DNA of 45,562 nucleotides. Source: Haloquadratum walsbyi J07HQW1 (GTDB taxonomy: Archaea > Halobacteriota > Halobacteria > Halobacteriales > Haloferacaceae). This document shows, in pieces, positions 29,310 to 39,350 of this stretch. Both the position numbers and the translations under genes were made by a program. The stretch is taken from the NCBI GenBank assembly GCA_000415965.1, contig KE356560.1, positions 1,015,994 through 1,061,555 on the forward strand, written 5' to 3'. The notes under the pieces are model-generated. The model was not told the DNA's origin, ran no database searches, and saw only the letters and a program-made list of their open reading frames with translations. Positions within the stretch are counted from its first letter, which is position 1; each line of letters begins with the position of its first letter.

Positions 29310-32300
29310 TCAGTCGTCGCTCGTTTGTGCAATGACATCGTTGTCAGTGATACTCGCTGATGCACCTGCGGCTGGTGGCAGTTCATTTCTAACGTCATCC
29401 CGTGCTCGCTCCTCAATGACTTCGGCGTATGCATCAGGCATTATCTTCACGAAGTCACCGACAACATCTGTCCACCGTTCAAGCATCCACTCAGCTCGAT
29501 CACTATTAGTGTATTCTTCATGATTTTCGACAAGCCGGCGTAACATCGCCTCATCACTGTCCTCAAGCTGAGACGCGAGTGATACCATCTCTGTGTTTGC
29601 TGATTCCGAGAACGTATTGTCTGGGTCGTACACGTATGCAACTCCACCTGACATACCTGCAGCAAAGTTTCGACCAGTCTCACCAAGGACAGCAACGACA
29701 CCACCAGTCATGTACTCACAGCCGTGATCACCGACTCCTTCAACGACGGTCTTCACTCCAGAGTTGCGGACCGCAAATCGTTCACCAGCAACACCATTGA
29801 CATATAACTCACCCTGCGTTGCACCATAAAGTGCGACATTTCCAATGAGAACGTTCTCACTGGCTTCGTAATTGGCTGTCTCTGGCGTTTCAACGATTAC
29901 TCTGCCCCCAGAGAGCCCCTTACCAACGTAGTCATTGGCTGCACCGGTAAGATGCATCGTGACACCGCTTGCGAGGAATGCACCAAATGACTGCCCTGCA
30001 ACACCATCAAATGAGCAGTGGATCGTATCGTCTGGTAACCCAGTGCCACCGTGCTCACTTGAGATTCGGTTTGACAACATCGCACCAACCGCTCGGTCAA
30101 CATTCGAGATTGATTCCGTAATCGCAACTGGTTCACCATCAGTGAGCGCACCTTCGGCCGACTCGATAAGGTCGTGATCGAGTTGTGTCTCGATGGCAGA
30201 ATGAGCTTGTCCCTCAGTTTGGTGTCTTGTGTCACCTGCGGGCTCTGCAATAACGTCTGAAAGGTCAAGATGACGAGCCTTTTCATGATCGGTCTCACGC
30301 TGTGTGAGAAGCGACGGTCGACCGATCATGTCATCTAATGACTGGAATCCGAGTTCAGCCATTATCTCTCTGAGTTCCTGTGCAATAAACGTCATATAAT
30401 TGATGACGTGATCTGGTTGTCCAGGGAATCGATTCCGAAGTTTCTCTCGCTGCGTCGCAACACCAACCGGGCAGGTATTTTCATGACACTGTCGAGCCAT
30501 GACACACCCAGAGGTGACGAGTGAGGCTGTTCCAAAGACGTATTCCTCACCACCTAGGAGTGCGGCAATCGCAACATCACGACCGGTTTTCATCCCACCG
30601 TCGACAGTGACACGGATACGTGATCGAAGATCTGTTGCTCGGAGCATCTGATTTGTCTCCGCTAAACCAAGCTCCCACGGCAGACCTGCATTCTTAATTG
30701 ATGTCTTTGGTGATGCACCGGTCCCACCATCATGTCCTGAGATATGGACGACATCAGCGTTTGCCTTCGCAACACCTGCAGCGATTGTTCCAATTCCTGC
30801 CTCTGAGACGAGTTTGACATTAATATCTGCCTCAGGATTTGCCGCTTTCAGGTCGTGGATGAGCTGTTTGAGATCCTCAATTGAGTAAATATCATGTAGT
30901 GGTGGTGGTGAAATAAGTCCAACACCCGGTGTTGAAAATCGAACGTGAGCAATCATCTCATTCACCTTCTTTCCAGGGAGATGACCACCTTCACCAGGCT
31001 TTGATCCCTGTGCCATCTTTATTTGAATTTCCTCAGCGTTCGTGAGATATTCTGATGTGACACCAAAGCGTCCCGATGCGACCTGCTTGACCGCACACTC
31101 CTTTTCGGTTCCAAACCGCTCTGGGGGTTCACCACCTTCACCAGTATTTGACTTCGCGCCAAGGCGATTCATCGCAATCGAATTATTCTCATGTGCCTCT
31201 GGAGAGAGACTTCCAAGTGACATCGCGGCTGTCGAGAACCGCGTTACAATATCCTCAATCGGTTCGACAGACTCGACCGGAACCGATTCACGGTCGCTGT
31301 CGAATGAAAGCAGTCCACGTAAGGTCTGGAGCTCCTCGGACTGATCATTGATTAGCTCAGCAAATTCACCGTATTTCTCATAATCACCTGATCGGACTGC
31401 CTGTTGGAGCGTTCCGACGGTCTCTGGATTCCATTGGTGATGAATCCCATCAGACCGATGCTCAAATTCACCCTGCCGTTCTAACTCAGGGTCCGCTCCA
31501 TAAGCAACAGCGTGTCGGGTCAACACGTCTTCTTCAATCACGTCAAGACCAATTCCCTCAGTTCTGATCTCTGTTCCTTCGAAGTATTCCGCGACGAAAT
31601 CTGAGTCGAGACCGACTGCTTCGAAAATCTGCGCCCCTTGATAGGACTCAACCGTCGAGATTCCCATCTTCGCCATCGTCTTCAACAGCCCATCTTCAAG
31701 CGCTTCAATGTACGCCGCAATCGCTTCAGACTCCTCAGCACCATCGGGTCCCGCAACAACGTCAGCAATCGTCTGATATGCAAGGTATGGATTGACGCCA
31801 TCGGCACCGTATCCGACAAGTGTTGCAATATGATGGACCTCGCGTGGATCACCAGATTCAATGATGAGTCCAGCACGGTTTCGGAGTCCAGAACGAACAA
31901 GACTATGATGAACAGCACCCGTCGCAAGAAGACTTGGGACTGCAACACGATCAGAACTCAGCTGTTTATCTGAGAGTACAACAACGTCAGCACCGTTTCT
32001 GATTTCGGTTGCTGCGTTCTCACGAATCTGTTCGATTGCTTCCTTGAGTGTTTTTTCACGGTCATACGTAATGTCAACGACCGCTGTTGACATCGTATCC
32101 TCTGTATCCTCACCCAGTGATTTGATTCCTGATATCTGCTCGTCGGCGAGTACAGGTGAGTCTAAGACGAGTTGGCGAGCATGAGCCTGGGTCTCATTGA
32201 GAAGGTTTCGCTGTGCCCCAACACGTGATTCGAGTGAGGTGACCAATTCTTCACGAATGTAATCAAGCGGTGGATTCGTAACCTGTGCGAATAGTTGCTT

Positions 32301-33884
32301 GAAATAGGTGAAAAGCGGTCGGTTAAAATCCGAAAGAACCGATAATGGCGTGTCATCGCCCATCGACCCGACCGGGTCCTTGCCCTTTTCTGCCATCGGC
32401 TCAATCAGATGGTTCAGCTGGTCGTGAGTGTATCCAAATGCCGCTTGTGCCGCACGAAGATGATCGAAATCTGCCTGTGACTCGTATCCAGAGTCGTCGG
32501 TTAATTCTGAGAGATGTCGCTGTTCTGTCTCAAGCCACTCAGCGTACTTTTCATCAGTGAGTGAGTCAAATACCTCCGAATCTGGGATGACACGTCCTTC
32601 CTCGGGATCTGCAACGAACAACTGTCCAGGCTGAAGTCGCCCACGTTCGCTGATGTTGCTTGGTTCGGTATCGAGTGCGCCAGATTCGCTCGCCATAATG
32701 AGCGTGTTGTCTGTTGTGACATCGTACCGGCAGGGTCGAAGCCCATTCCGATCAAGGACCGCAGCAATTCGATCACCATCTGTTGCTGCGACTAGTGCTG
32801 GTCCATCCCATGGCTCAACGAGTGATGCGTGATAATCATACCACGCACGGCGGTCTTCATCCATCTGCTCATCGCCACGATATGCTTCAGGAATGAGCAT
32901 CCGAAGAACGTGTGGTAGCTCACGCCCTCCTTGTAAAAGCAACTCAACGGCATTATCGACGGATGCTGTATCTGATTGATTCGGATCGTTAATTACTGGT
33001 TTTATTGTATCCAGTTCGTCGCCAAACGCTGAGTGTGAAAGGTCCGTTTCACGGCTTCGCATCCAGTTGATATTACCTTGAATGGTGTTGATTTCGCCGT
33101 TGTGGATAATATGTCGATACGGATGTGCAAGATGCCATGCACCAAGTGTGTTCGTCGAGAATCGTGCATGAACGAGCGTCAGTGTCGTTTCGAACCGTTC
33201 GTCTGCGAGGTCCTGATAGTAATCAGCAAGTTGCGTACCCTTTAATAATCCCTTATATACGATTGTCTGTCTCGACAGTGAGCAAATATAAAACCTCGCG
33301 GCACCACTTGAGTCAAGCTCATCAACTTCAGTCTCGACTGCCCGTCGAGCAATGTAAAGAGACCGGTCAAACTGTTCGGTATCAACCGCATCCTCATCTG
33401 CCCCGAGTTTGTGTGTGGATTCAGGGACGACAAATGCCTGCCAAACATCAGGCTCAGATGCAAGTGCTGTCTCACCAAGGTCGGTATTATCTGTTGGAAC
33501 ATCCCGCCAACAAACAACAGATAGATCGTATTCAGCAAGTACCCGCTCGAAGATCGACATGAGTCCCTCTCGAGCAGCGTCGTCCTGCGGCATGAAGATT
33601 GATCCAACGGCGTACTCTTCAGGAAGATCATATTCGACAACAGCATCAAAGAATGAGTCAGGTCGTTGAACAACAATCCCAGCGCCATCTCCTGTGTCGG
33701 GCTCAGCGCCGGTCGTTCCTCGGTGTTCAAGATTTTCAAGGAGTTCAATCCCATTAGATACGGTTTGGTGCGATTGCCCACCGTCGAGATCGACAACAGC
33801 GCCAACACCGCAGTTCGACCGACTGTCTGATGGATCAGCCAATCCATCGGTATTTTCGGTCGTGTGGCTGCTTGGCTTGGTCAT
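29310..33884 (-). CDS. gltB: glutamate synthase, large subunit
   Basis: GltB makes glutamate from glutamine and 2-oxoglutarate, assimilating ammonia with glutamine synthetase. The 1524-residue protein has all domains. A class II amidotransferase comes first, with NCGVGAVVD (Cys25, the nucleophile after a short propeptide) and RFSTNTLGAW. The central domain follows, then the FMN/2-oxoglutarate barrel (SGHDGGTGASPKTSIKNAG). The 3Fe-4S cluster cysteines are in CVMARQCHENTCPVG, and the C-terminal GXGXG beta-helix has YMTGGVVAVLGETGRNFAAG. No gltD-like small subunit lies nearby, so the electron donor may be a ferredoxin or a distant partner. A TTTAGTAA box about 26 nt upstream suggests a leaderless mRNA. 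Confidence 0.97.
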   Translation of the reverse strand: MTKPSSHTTENTDGLADPSDSRSNCGVGAVVDLDGGQSHQTVSNGIELLENLEHRGTTGAEPDTGDGAGIVVQRPDSFFDAVVEYDLPEEYAVGSIFMPQDDAAREGLMSIFERVLAEYDLSVVCWRDVPTDNTDLGETALASEPDVWQAFVVPESTHKLGADEDAVDTEQFDRSLYIARRAVETEVDELDSSGAARFYICSLSRQTIVYKGLLKGTQLADYYQDLADERFETTLTLVHARFSTNTLGAWHLAHPYRHIIHNGEINTIQGNINWMRSRETDLSHSAFGDELDTIKPVINDPNQSDTASVDNAVELLLQGGRELPHVLRMLIPEAYRGDEQMDEDRRAWYDYHASLVEPWDGPALVAATDGDRIAAVLDRNGLRPCRYDVTTDNTLIMASESGALDTEPSNISERGRLQPGQLFVADPEEGRVIPDSEVFDSLTDEKYAEWLETEQRHLSELTDDSGYESQADFDHLRAAQAAFGYTHDQLNHLIEPMAEKGKDPVGSMGDDTPLSVLSDFNRPLFTYFKQLFAQVTNPPLDYIREELVTSLESRVGAQRNLLNETQAHARQLVLDSPVLADEQISGIKSLGEDTEDTMSTAVVDITYDREKTLKEAIEQIRENAATEIRNGADVVVLSDKQLSSDRVAVPSLLATGAVHHSLVRSGLRNRAGLIIESGDPREVHHIATLVGYGADGVNPYLAYQTIADVVAGPDGAEESEAIAAYIEALEDGLLKTMAKMGISTVESYQGAQIFEAVGLDSDFVAEYFEGTEIRTEGIGLDVIEEDVLTRHAVAYGADPELERQGEFEHRSDGIHHQWNPETVGTLQQAVRSGDYEKYGEFAELINDQSEELQTLRGLLSFDSDRESVPVESVEPIEDIVTRFSTAAMSLGSLSPEAHENNSIAMNRLGAKSNTGEGGEPPERFGTEKECAVKQVASGRFGVTSEYLTNAEEIQIKMAQGSKPGEGGHLPGKKVNEMIAHVRFSTPGVGLISPPPLHDIYSIEDLKQLIHDLKAANPEADINVKLVSEAGIGTIAAGVAKANADVVHISGHDGGTGASPKTSIKNAGLPWELGLAETNQMLRATDLRSRIRVTVDGGMKTGRDVAIAALLGGEEYVFGTASLVTSGCVMARQCHENTCPVGVATQREKLRNRFPGQPDHVINYMTFIAQELREIMAELGFQSLDDMIGRPSLLTQRETDHEKARHLDLSDVIAEPAGDTRHQTEGQAHSAIETQLDHDLIESAEGALTDGEPVAITESISNVDRAVGAMLSNRISSEHGGTGLPDDTIHCSFDGVAGQSFGAFLASGVTMHLTGAANDYVGKGLSGGRVIVETPETANYEASENVLIGNVALYGATQGELYVNGVAGERFAVRNSGVKTVVEGVGDHGCEYMTGGVVAVLGETGRNFAAGMSGGVAYVYDPDNTFSESANTEMVSLASQLEDSDEAMLRRLVENHEEYTNSDRAEWMLERWTDVVGDFVKIMPDAYAEVIEERARDDVRNELPPAAGASASITDNDVIAQTSDD

Positions 33885-33902
33885 ATGATATCTACGATAT
33901 GG

Positions 33903-33910
33903 TTACTAAA
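33903..33910 (-). promoter_or_regulatory. TATA-like box of gltB
   Basis: TTTAGTAA on the minus strand ends about 20 nt and begins about 27 nt before the gltB ATG at 33884, the place expected for a leaderless archaeal promoter. Confidence 0.5.
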
Positions 33911-34046
33911 GGAACTTCCCCTCAAATGATATTGTGTCACTAACCACATATAAGGACCGGGAGTAATATCTTATATTTTGCACATATATTCGACATCTAA
34001 CGAATGTAATCATCAACAAGGATAATTAACGATATTTGTAGTTTTG

Positions 34047-35585
34047 TTAATACGACTTGGCGAAATATGCAGGTTTGAGAGCTGGATTATCACAGACCAC
34101 ACACGTCGTATCTGTCAAATCAAGCGACTTTTCATTGGTTTCTGTTGTTACATCATCGTCCCTCGTTGGGGTTTCATCCGTGGCATCTCGGCTATCAGTT
34201 ACAGTATCCGATAAGGGCACCATGACGATTTCAGCTGCGATTTCATCCTTGATTGCTGTCTCGCAACTTTCATTCCCACACCATGGGGTTTTCACATAAC
34301 CACCGTGCTGTCCGAGTGTTCCTAGCAGTTCAGAACGGGTCTCAGCTGTCCGGATATTTGAATTGAGTGTTTCTTCTGCAGCTGCATACAATTTTGCGTA
34401 TATAGCATCGAACTGCTCCTGAACCACCTCAGCAACCGCTGATCGCTCAGCAGTTACTGAGTCTCCATCAGGTCGATGTACCAGTGTGACTGTCTCCTCT
34501 GCGGCTTCATCTGGTCCAATCTCAGCCCGCAACGGGACTCCTTTCAATTCCCACTCATTGAATTTGAATCCGGGATTTCGCTCATCACGGTCATCAAATT
34601 CGACACGAACGCCAGCATCATCAAGACTGTTTGCAACATCTTCAGCATATTCAAGCACGGTCTCTTTCGTCTCTGCCTGCCAGATAGGGACGATGACGAC
34701 CTGCTCTGGGGCGATTGTTGGCGGAAGCACAAGTCCTTGATCATCTGAGTGTGTCATAATAAGCGCACCAAGTGCTCGCCATGAAAGTCCCCATGAGGTT
34801 GTGTGTGCGACTTGTGACGTCTCATCCTCGTCAGTGTAGGTAATATCGAACGCATCTGCGAATCCAGTGCCAAGATAGTGAGATGTTGCACCCTGTACTG
34901 ACTTTCCATCCGGCATCAATGCCTCAACGGTCGTTGTCGTGTCCGCACCTGGGAATTTGTCATGCTCTGGTTTCGCACCCCGAAGCACTGGCATCGCAAG
35001 CAGGTCCTCGTATGTTGACTCATATTGATCCAGACGGCGCATTGTTTCTGCCCATGCGTCCGCTCGCGTTGCGTGTGCGGTGTGACCTTCCTGCCAGAGG
35101 AATTCTTTTGTCCTAAAAAACGGCTTTGTCTCGGTTGCCTCCCATCGGACGACTGATGTCCATTGATTCACCCGCAGTGGGAGATCCCGGTAGCTCCGAA
35201 TCCACTGTGAGAGATATGGTGCAATGATTGATTCTGATGTCGGACGGACTGCAAGCCGCTCTTCAAGTTCGGTTTGACCAGCCTGCTCAACCCATGCCAC
35301 TTCGGGGTCAAACCCCTCGACAATTTCTTTCTCCCGTTCAAGATATCCCTCGGGAATAAACAATGGGAAATATGCATTCTGGACACCTGTCTGTTTGAAT
35401 TGACTGTCAAGATAGCTTTGAACACGTTCCCAGAGTTCATACGCCCGTGGGCGAGTGACGATGAATCCACTCATGCCCTCTGGACCATAATTGGCTAATT
35501 CAGCCTTCTGAACGACTTCAGCGTACCACTCACCAGTATTATGTGTTTTTGATTGAGTAATCCCAAGATCTTGATTCTCACTCAT
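34047..35585 (-). CDS. proS: prolyl-tRNA synthetase, archaeal type
   Basis: ProRS charges tRNA-Pro with proline. The 512-residue enzyme is of the archaeal/eukaryotic form without an editing insert: the class II core shows PTSESIIAPYLSQWIRSYR (motif 2 side), FLWQEGHTAHAT and the GTGFADAF region with SWGLSWRALGALI (motif 3 side). The anticodon-binding domain (VVIVPIWQ) follows, then the C-terminal zinc-binding part with CGNESCE and CVVCDNPA, ending in the typical AYFAKSY with terminal Tyr. An acidic insert of about 40 residues splits the zinc cysteines, which is unusual. It stands 162 bp upstream of gltB. A TTTAAC box about 30 nt upstream of the ATG fits a short or absent leader. Confidence 0.97.
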   Translation of the reverse strand: MSENQDLGITQSKTHNTGEWYAEVVQKAELANYGPEGMSGFIVTRPRAYELWERVQSYLDSQFKQTGVQNAYFPLFIPEGYLEREKEIVEGFDPEVAWVEQAGQTELEERLAVRPTSESIIAPYLSQWIRSYRDLPLRVNQWTSVVRWEATETKPFFRTKEFLWQEGHTAHATRADAWAETMRRLDQYESTYEDLLAMPVLRGAKPEHDKFPGADTTTTVEALMPDGKSVQGATSHYLGTGFADAFDITYTDEDETSQVAHTTSWGLSWRALGALIMTHSDDQGLVLPPTIAPEQVVIVPIWQAETKETVLEYAEDVANSLDDAGVRVEFDDRDERNPGFKFNEWELKGVPLRAEIGPDEAAEETVTLVHRPDGDSVTAERSAVAEVVQEQFDAIYAKLYAAAEETLNSNIRTAETRSELLGTLGQHGGYVKTPWCGNESCETAIKDEIAAEIVMVPLSDTVTDSRDATDETPTRDDDVTTETNEKSLDLTDTTCVVCDNPALKPAYFAKSY

Positions 35586-35610
35586 TATCTAAAACGAATC
35601 CGAGGTGCGT

Positions 35611-35616
35611 GTTAAA
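35611..35616 (-). promoter_or_regulatory. TATA-like box of proS
   Basis: TTTAAC on the minus strand lies about 28 nt upstream of the proS ATG at 35585, consistent with a leaderless transcript. Confidence 0.45.
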
Positions 35617-35702
35617 TCCCCTGAACAGCAGGACTTCTTCGTTTTGAGCTACACTCATGAAGTCGTGAGTTTTCGCCCTGCACCTTGTATAACTCAATCG
35701 CC

Positions 35703-35939
35703 CTATGTACCGAAATCGGTTCGCTGTACTCCAAATGATGTTGATGATCCCTGCCAGTCCCATCTTGGCAACCGAGTTTGGAATCCTGCAGCGAGTGCTT
35801 TATCAAGATCGTCAATCCCAGCGGCTTCTGGCGTATGTGTATACACACCTGTGATATGAAATGTTGCTTGCGCAAGCACAGACAGTGGCGAACCGCTGGC
35901 AATTGTCGATGCAAGTTCCTGAGCAAGCACTTCATCAAC
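35703..35939 (-). pseudogene. C-terminal gene fragment cut off beside a tnpB relic
   Basis: A minus-strand frame begins abruptly (VDEVLAQELASTIASG), continues SPLSVLAQATFHITG and IDDLDKALAAGF, and stops at 35703. Codon use and composition resemble genuine genes of this genome, but there is no start codon suited to it and the frame runs straight into the tnpB-type right end that begins near 35940. It looks like the 3' end of a native gene whose front was replaced by the element. I do not recognise the family with confidence. A GTG at 35930 could be read as a start for a 75-residue product. Confidence 0.45.
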
Positions 35940-35949
35940 TATGAACCCC

Positions 35950-36450
35950 GATTATAGAATCTCGAGGAGAATACCCGCGTCTTGAGCCGCGGGATGTATC
36001 CGACAACTCCTCCGCAACCACCGCCGATGGCTGGACGGGGAGAATCCCTGATTCGGCGTCACGCTTTCTGAGTCCAGAGCGAGTTGATTGTTTGCTCGCC
36101 GCGACAACCGTAGCTCGCGGTGTCCTTCGCCGCCATGCACTCTGCGTTCCCTGTTGCACCACGCGACTCACGCTCAAACTCCGCCTGCGTGACTCGGATT
36201 CCCCTTGCTCGTATTCCCATACCCGGGGCATCGACGACTCGCATTCTCTGGGTTGACGTGCTCTGCACAGATGGCTCCCGCATCAGCCTCGTACTCCAGT
36301 AGGTCAACGAGTTGGTGGTGTGCCCACTGACAGAACTCCTTCCATCCGTGGCGCACGTTTCCTGATGTGTTTCAAAATCTCGCACGCGATGCACTCGCAG
36401 CATGCGTCAATGCCTTCTTGATGATATCTTTGATGACGCAGTACAGAACG
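35950..36450 (-). pseudogene. decayed tnpB-type (IS200/IS605, IS1341-like) transposase relic
   Basis: On the minus strand, 36174-36356 reads HGWKEFCQWAHHQLVDLLEY, then EADAGAICAEHVNPENASRRC and PGYGNTSKGN. This matches the C-terminal part of TnpB proteins, where a helix of the form WxFxQ...LLEYKAE is followed by VDPxxTSxxC of the zinc ribbon. The second cysteine of the CxxC pair is lost and the downstream catalytic and zinc parts are split among frames. The remaining N-terminal two thirds of tnpB are missing. A right-end-like hairpin (35974-35993) follows in the correct orientation. No tnpA is present. It is inactive. Confidence 0.7.
35974..35993 (-). repeat. right-end hairpin of the tnpB relic
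   Basis: CCCGCG and CGCGGG form a perfect 6-bp stem around GCTCAAGA (minus strand), followed by TATTCTCC. It lies downstream of the tnpB relic, as expected for the element's right end and for the 3' end of the RNA such elements make. The same 8-nt loop occurs at 27741-27763. Confidence 0.55.
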
Positions 36451-36980
36451 TCCCAGAATACCGTGACTTCCTGCCGCTCATCTGCTGGATGGTGCGATAT
36501 GCGGACTGCGTACGGTCTGTTGGAGGCTCGCGCGATTCCGCTCAAGTCTTCAGTGTTGAGAGTTTAAATTCTCGACTGGATACTCGGAGCCTGTCGTCTT
36601 GAGAGCAGTGTGACCGGTTGAGCAGACGAGCCTCAAGACCCGTGCGTTCATTATCGGGGGAGATCTGCTGTCTATGTTGCCTGTAGAGGAACCCTCGTTC
36701 ATTCGGGGTAAAAACTCAATTAGAACTGAATATCAAATGTATGATTCCGGCTTGAGAAGATTTTTATACGCAGGCAGGGCTACGACACGATAAGCGGGTT
36801 TTACCTGTCTCCTACATGATCAGGACCGCCAGAGATAGCGATTCATTTAGTCGTTCAATATGCTCTCTCATCCATTATGACGCTTGATTATCTCCGGATT
36901 AAATTACCAGTCCAACATTGTGATAGGAGTGACCCGACATACCGTCTGTCCACGACATTGTGGGCAGGACGTTCTTACCT
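36451..36980. other. spacer upstream of the aCPSF1 gene
   Basis: No gene or repeat is supported here. It separates the transposon relic from the next conserved gene. Confidence 0.4.
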
Positions 36981-38900
36981 ATGAGCTCAGTAGATACGCA
37001 ACTTGAGGAACTGAAATCAGAGATAGTGGCAGAACTGCCGTCTGATATCTCTGTCTCAGATGTAACGTACGAGGGACCAGAACTTGTCGTCTACACGCGT
37101 GATCCCAAACGATTCGCAAAGAATGGAGACCTCGTTCGCGACCTTGCAGGAAAACTCCGCAAGCGCATCACTATTCGGCCGGATCCAGAAGCACTTGCGT
37201 CACCAACGCGAGCACAGAATCAGATTCATGACGTGCTCCCTGATGAAGCTGGGGTAACCGATCTTGATTTTCATCATGATACCGGCGAGGTTGTGATTGA
37301 AGCACAAAAGCCTGGTATGGTAATCGGACGTGGTGGTGAAACACTTCGAGAGATTACACAGCAAGTTGGATGGACACCTGAGGTTGTTCGTACACCACCG
37401 ATTGAATCATCGACTGTCTCAAATGTTCGTAATTTCTTAAAACAAGAACGCGATGATCGTCGAGATATTCTTGAGCGTGTTGGTCGACAGATTCACCGTG
37501 AGGAACTCTCAGATGATGAATGGGTTCGCATCAGCACATTAGGCTGCTGCCGTGAGGTAGGTCGTGCTTCGTTCGTCCTTTCGACGCCGGAAACACGCAT
37601 TCTTATTGACTGTGGAGACAAGCCAGGGTCTGATGATGTCCCGTATTTGCAGGCTCCAGAGGCGCTTGGGTCCGGTGCAAGTTCACTTGATGCGGTCGTG
37701 CTTACACATGCCCATCTTGACCATTCAGCGCTCCTTCCACTATTATTCAAATATGGATATGACGGACCAATCTATACGACAGAACCAACCCGTGACCTGA
37801 TGGGGCTTCTCCAATTGGATTATCTTGATGTCGCAGCAAAAGAGGGGCGTACACCACCATATGACTCATCGATGGTTCGTGAGACAATTAAACACACTAT
37901 TCCATTAGAATATGGCGATGTCACCGATATCGCCCCAGATATCAAATTGACATTCCATAATGCAGGTCATATCCTCGGGTCAGCGGTGACACACTTCCAT
38001 ATCGGCGATGGACTGTATAACGTTGCATTCTCTGGTGACATTCACTACGAAGATACTCGATTATTTAATGGGGCAGTCAATGACTTCCCGCGTGTGGAAA
38101 CACTTGTTCTCGAATCGACATACGGTGGTCGTGATGATTATCAAACAGATCAAGAGGATTCAGAGCGTGAGCTCATAAATGTAATCAATAAAACATATGA
38201 CCGCGGTGGGAAAGTCGTCATCCCTGCTTTTGCTGTCGGACGGTCACAGGAGATTATGCTCGTCTTAGAAGAGGCGATGCGAACTGGTGAGATCCCACAA
38301 ATGCCAGTCCATCTTGATGGCATGATATGGGAGGCAACGGCGATTCACACGACGTATCCTGAGTATCTCCGTGATAATCTCCGTGATCGAATCTTCCACG
38401 GTGATGAAAATCCATTCCTTGCTGAGGAGTTCAATCACATTGATGCCGGTGAGGAAGAACGACAGGCGGTCTCCGATGGTGATCAATGCATTGTGCTTTC
38501 GACATCGGGCATGATCACCGGTGGACCAATTATGTCTTGGCTTCAACATATCGGCACTGACTCGGATTCACGCCTGATTTTTGTTGGATATCAAGCACAG
38601 GGGACGCTTGGTCGGCGTATCCAAGATGGCTGGGATGAAATCCCGATTAACGGCGATCAACTGGGTCGATCAGAGACGCTGACGCTTGAGATGGATGTCA
38701 CAACCGTGAGTGGCTTCTCAGGACACGCCGACCGCCAGGGACTTGAAAACTTCGTCAAGACAATGAATCCCCGTCCTGAAAAAATTCTCTGCGTGCACGG
38801 TGATGAGCAGTCGGTACAAGACCTTTCATCTGGGCTGTATCATGACTATAATTTACGGACGTTTGCTCCGAAGAATCTCGAGACATTCCGATTCCTATAG
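36981..38900 (+). CDS. archaeal CPSF1-type beta-CASP ribonuclease (transcription termination factor)
   Basis: aCPSF1 (also called FttA) is a zinc-dependent ribonuclease that ends transcription in archaea by cutting nascent RNA. The 639-residue protein has N-terminal KH domains, the second with VIGRGGETLREITQQ. A metallo-beta-lactamase domain follows with THAHLDH (His243, His245, Asp247, His248), GHILGSA and SGDIHYEDTRLF. The beta-CASP part contains IPAFAVGRSQEIML and STSGMITGGP, then SGFSGHADRQGL with the late histidine. All catalytic residues are present, so it should be active. The start MSSVDTQLEE (36981) is preferred over the ATG seven codons upstream (36960), since the family begins near there. 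It is a single gene. Confidence 0.95.
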   Translation: MSSVDTQLEELKSEIVAELPSDISVSDVTYEGPELVVYTRDPKRFAKNGDLVRDLAGKLRKRITIRPDPEALASPTRAQNQIHDVLPDEAGVTDLDFHHDTGEVVIEAQKPGMVIGRGGETLREITQQVGWTPEVVRTPPIESSTVSNVRNFLKQERDDRRDILERVGRQIHREELSDDEWVRISTLGCCREVGRASFVLSTPETRILIDCGDKPGSDDVPYLQAPEALGSGASSLDAVVLTHAHLDHSALLPLLFKYGYDGPIYTTEPTRDLMGLLQLDYLDVAAKEGRTPPYDSSMVRETIKHTIPLEYGDVTDIAPDIKLTFHNAGHILGSAVTHFHIGDGLYNVAFSGDIHYEDTRLFNGAVNDFPRVETLVLESTYGGRDDYQTDQEDSERELINVINKTYDRGGKVVIPAFAVGRSQEIMLVLEEAMRTGEIPQMPVHLDGMIWEATAIHTTYPEYLRDNLRDRIFHGDENPFLAEEFNHIDAGEEERQAVSDGDQCIVLSTSGMITGGPIMSWLQHIGTDSDSRLIFVGYQAQGTLGRRIQDGWDEIPINGDQLGRSETLTLEMDVTTVSGFSGHADRQGLENFVKTMNPRPEKILCVHGDEQSVQDLSSGLYHDYNLRTFAPKNLETFRFL

Positions 38901-39001
38901 TGACTGAGTCACACACGATTGTTGTCTCAGATGCCTCAGTTAAGAGATTCAGTTCATAATATATAGAACATCTAAGACGTAGGCTGAGGGAATGAGAAAA
39001 G

Positions 39002-39350
39002 CCACAGGTCACCCGACCCGTGGTCGTTGAGTTGAATCCTCGTTGGTTCTCAACTCAATGTACCCTCCCCACAATCAAATGAGTCATCAACATCGCCAGT
39101 GGTGCGTCCGCACGCAGGAAATCCTGGTTTCCGGTTTTGGTTTTTGTGGTGATTTCATGACCGTTAATGGGGGCGAGAAGAAATGAACAAAGAGCAAAAA
39201 GGAAAGCTAGACACAGTTCGGTAACAACCAGCAGGCAACTCTGCGCTCTGCGCTCCGCGCTCCGGGAGCAATCGGGGAAGAACGGAGCGATTCCCACCAT
39301 CACCACCATCGACAGTCCTCAGATGGCAGTCTATCCGCTCCAGATGATCA
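39002..39350. repeat. hairpin-rich non-coding segment, possibly a mobile-element remnant
   Basis: Two strong hairpins stand side by side: CCACAGGTC/GACCCGTGG (39002-39023) and TTGAGTTGA/TCAACTCAA (39027-39058). Read on the minus strand they follow an 84-codon frame (39055-39309) with one hydrophobic stretch (CLLVVTELCLAFLFALCSFL), and the last hairpin is followed by CTTTTCTC, like a terminator. A GCGCTC-type repeat lies near 39243-39262. It could be a small structured RNA, a terminator pair, or the end of a tnpB-like element. The protein frame has a non-acidic composition and is doubtful. The rest of 38901-39723 shows nothing. Confidence 0.4.

Noticed and set aside
39055..39309. Minus-strand 84-codon frame with a hydrophobic segment as a membrane protein
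   Set aside because: Low acidic content, many Cys and Arg and repeat-derived sequence make a functional protein doubtful; reported only as part of the hairpin-rich segment.
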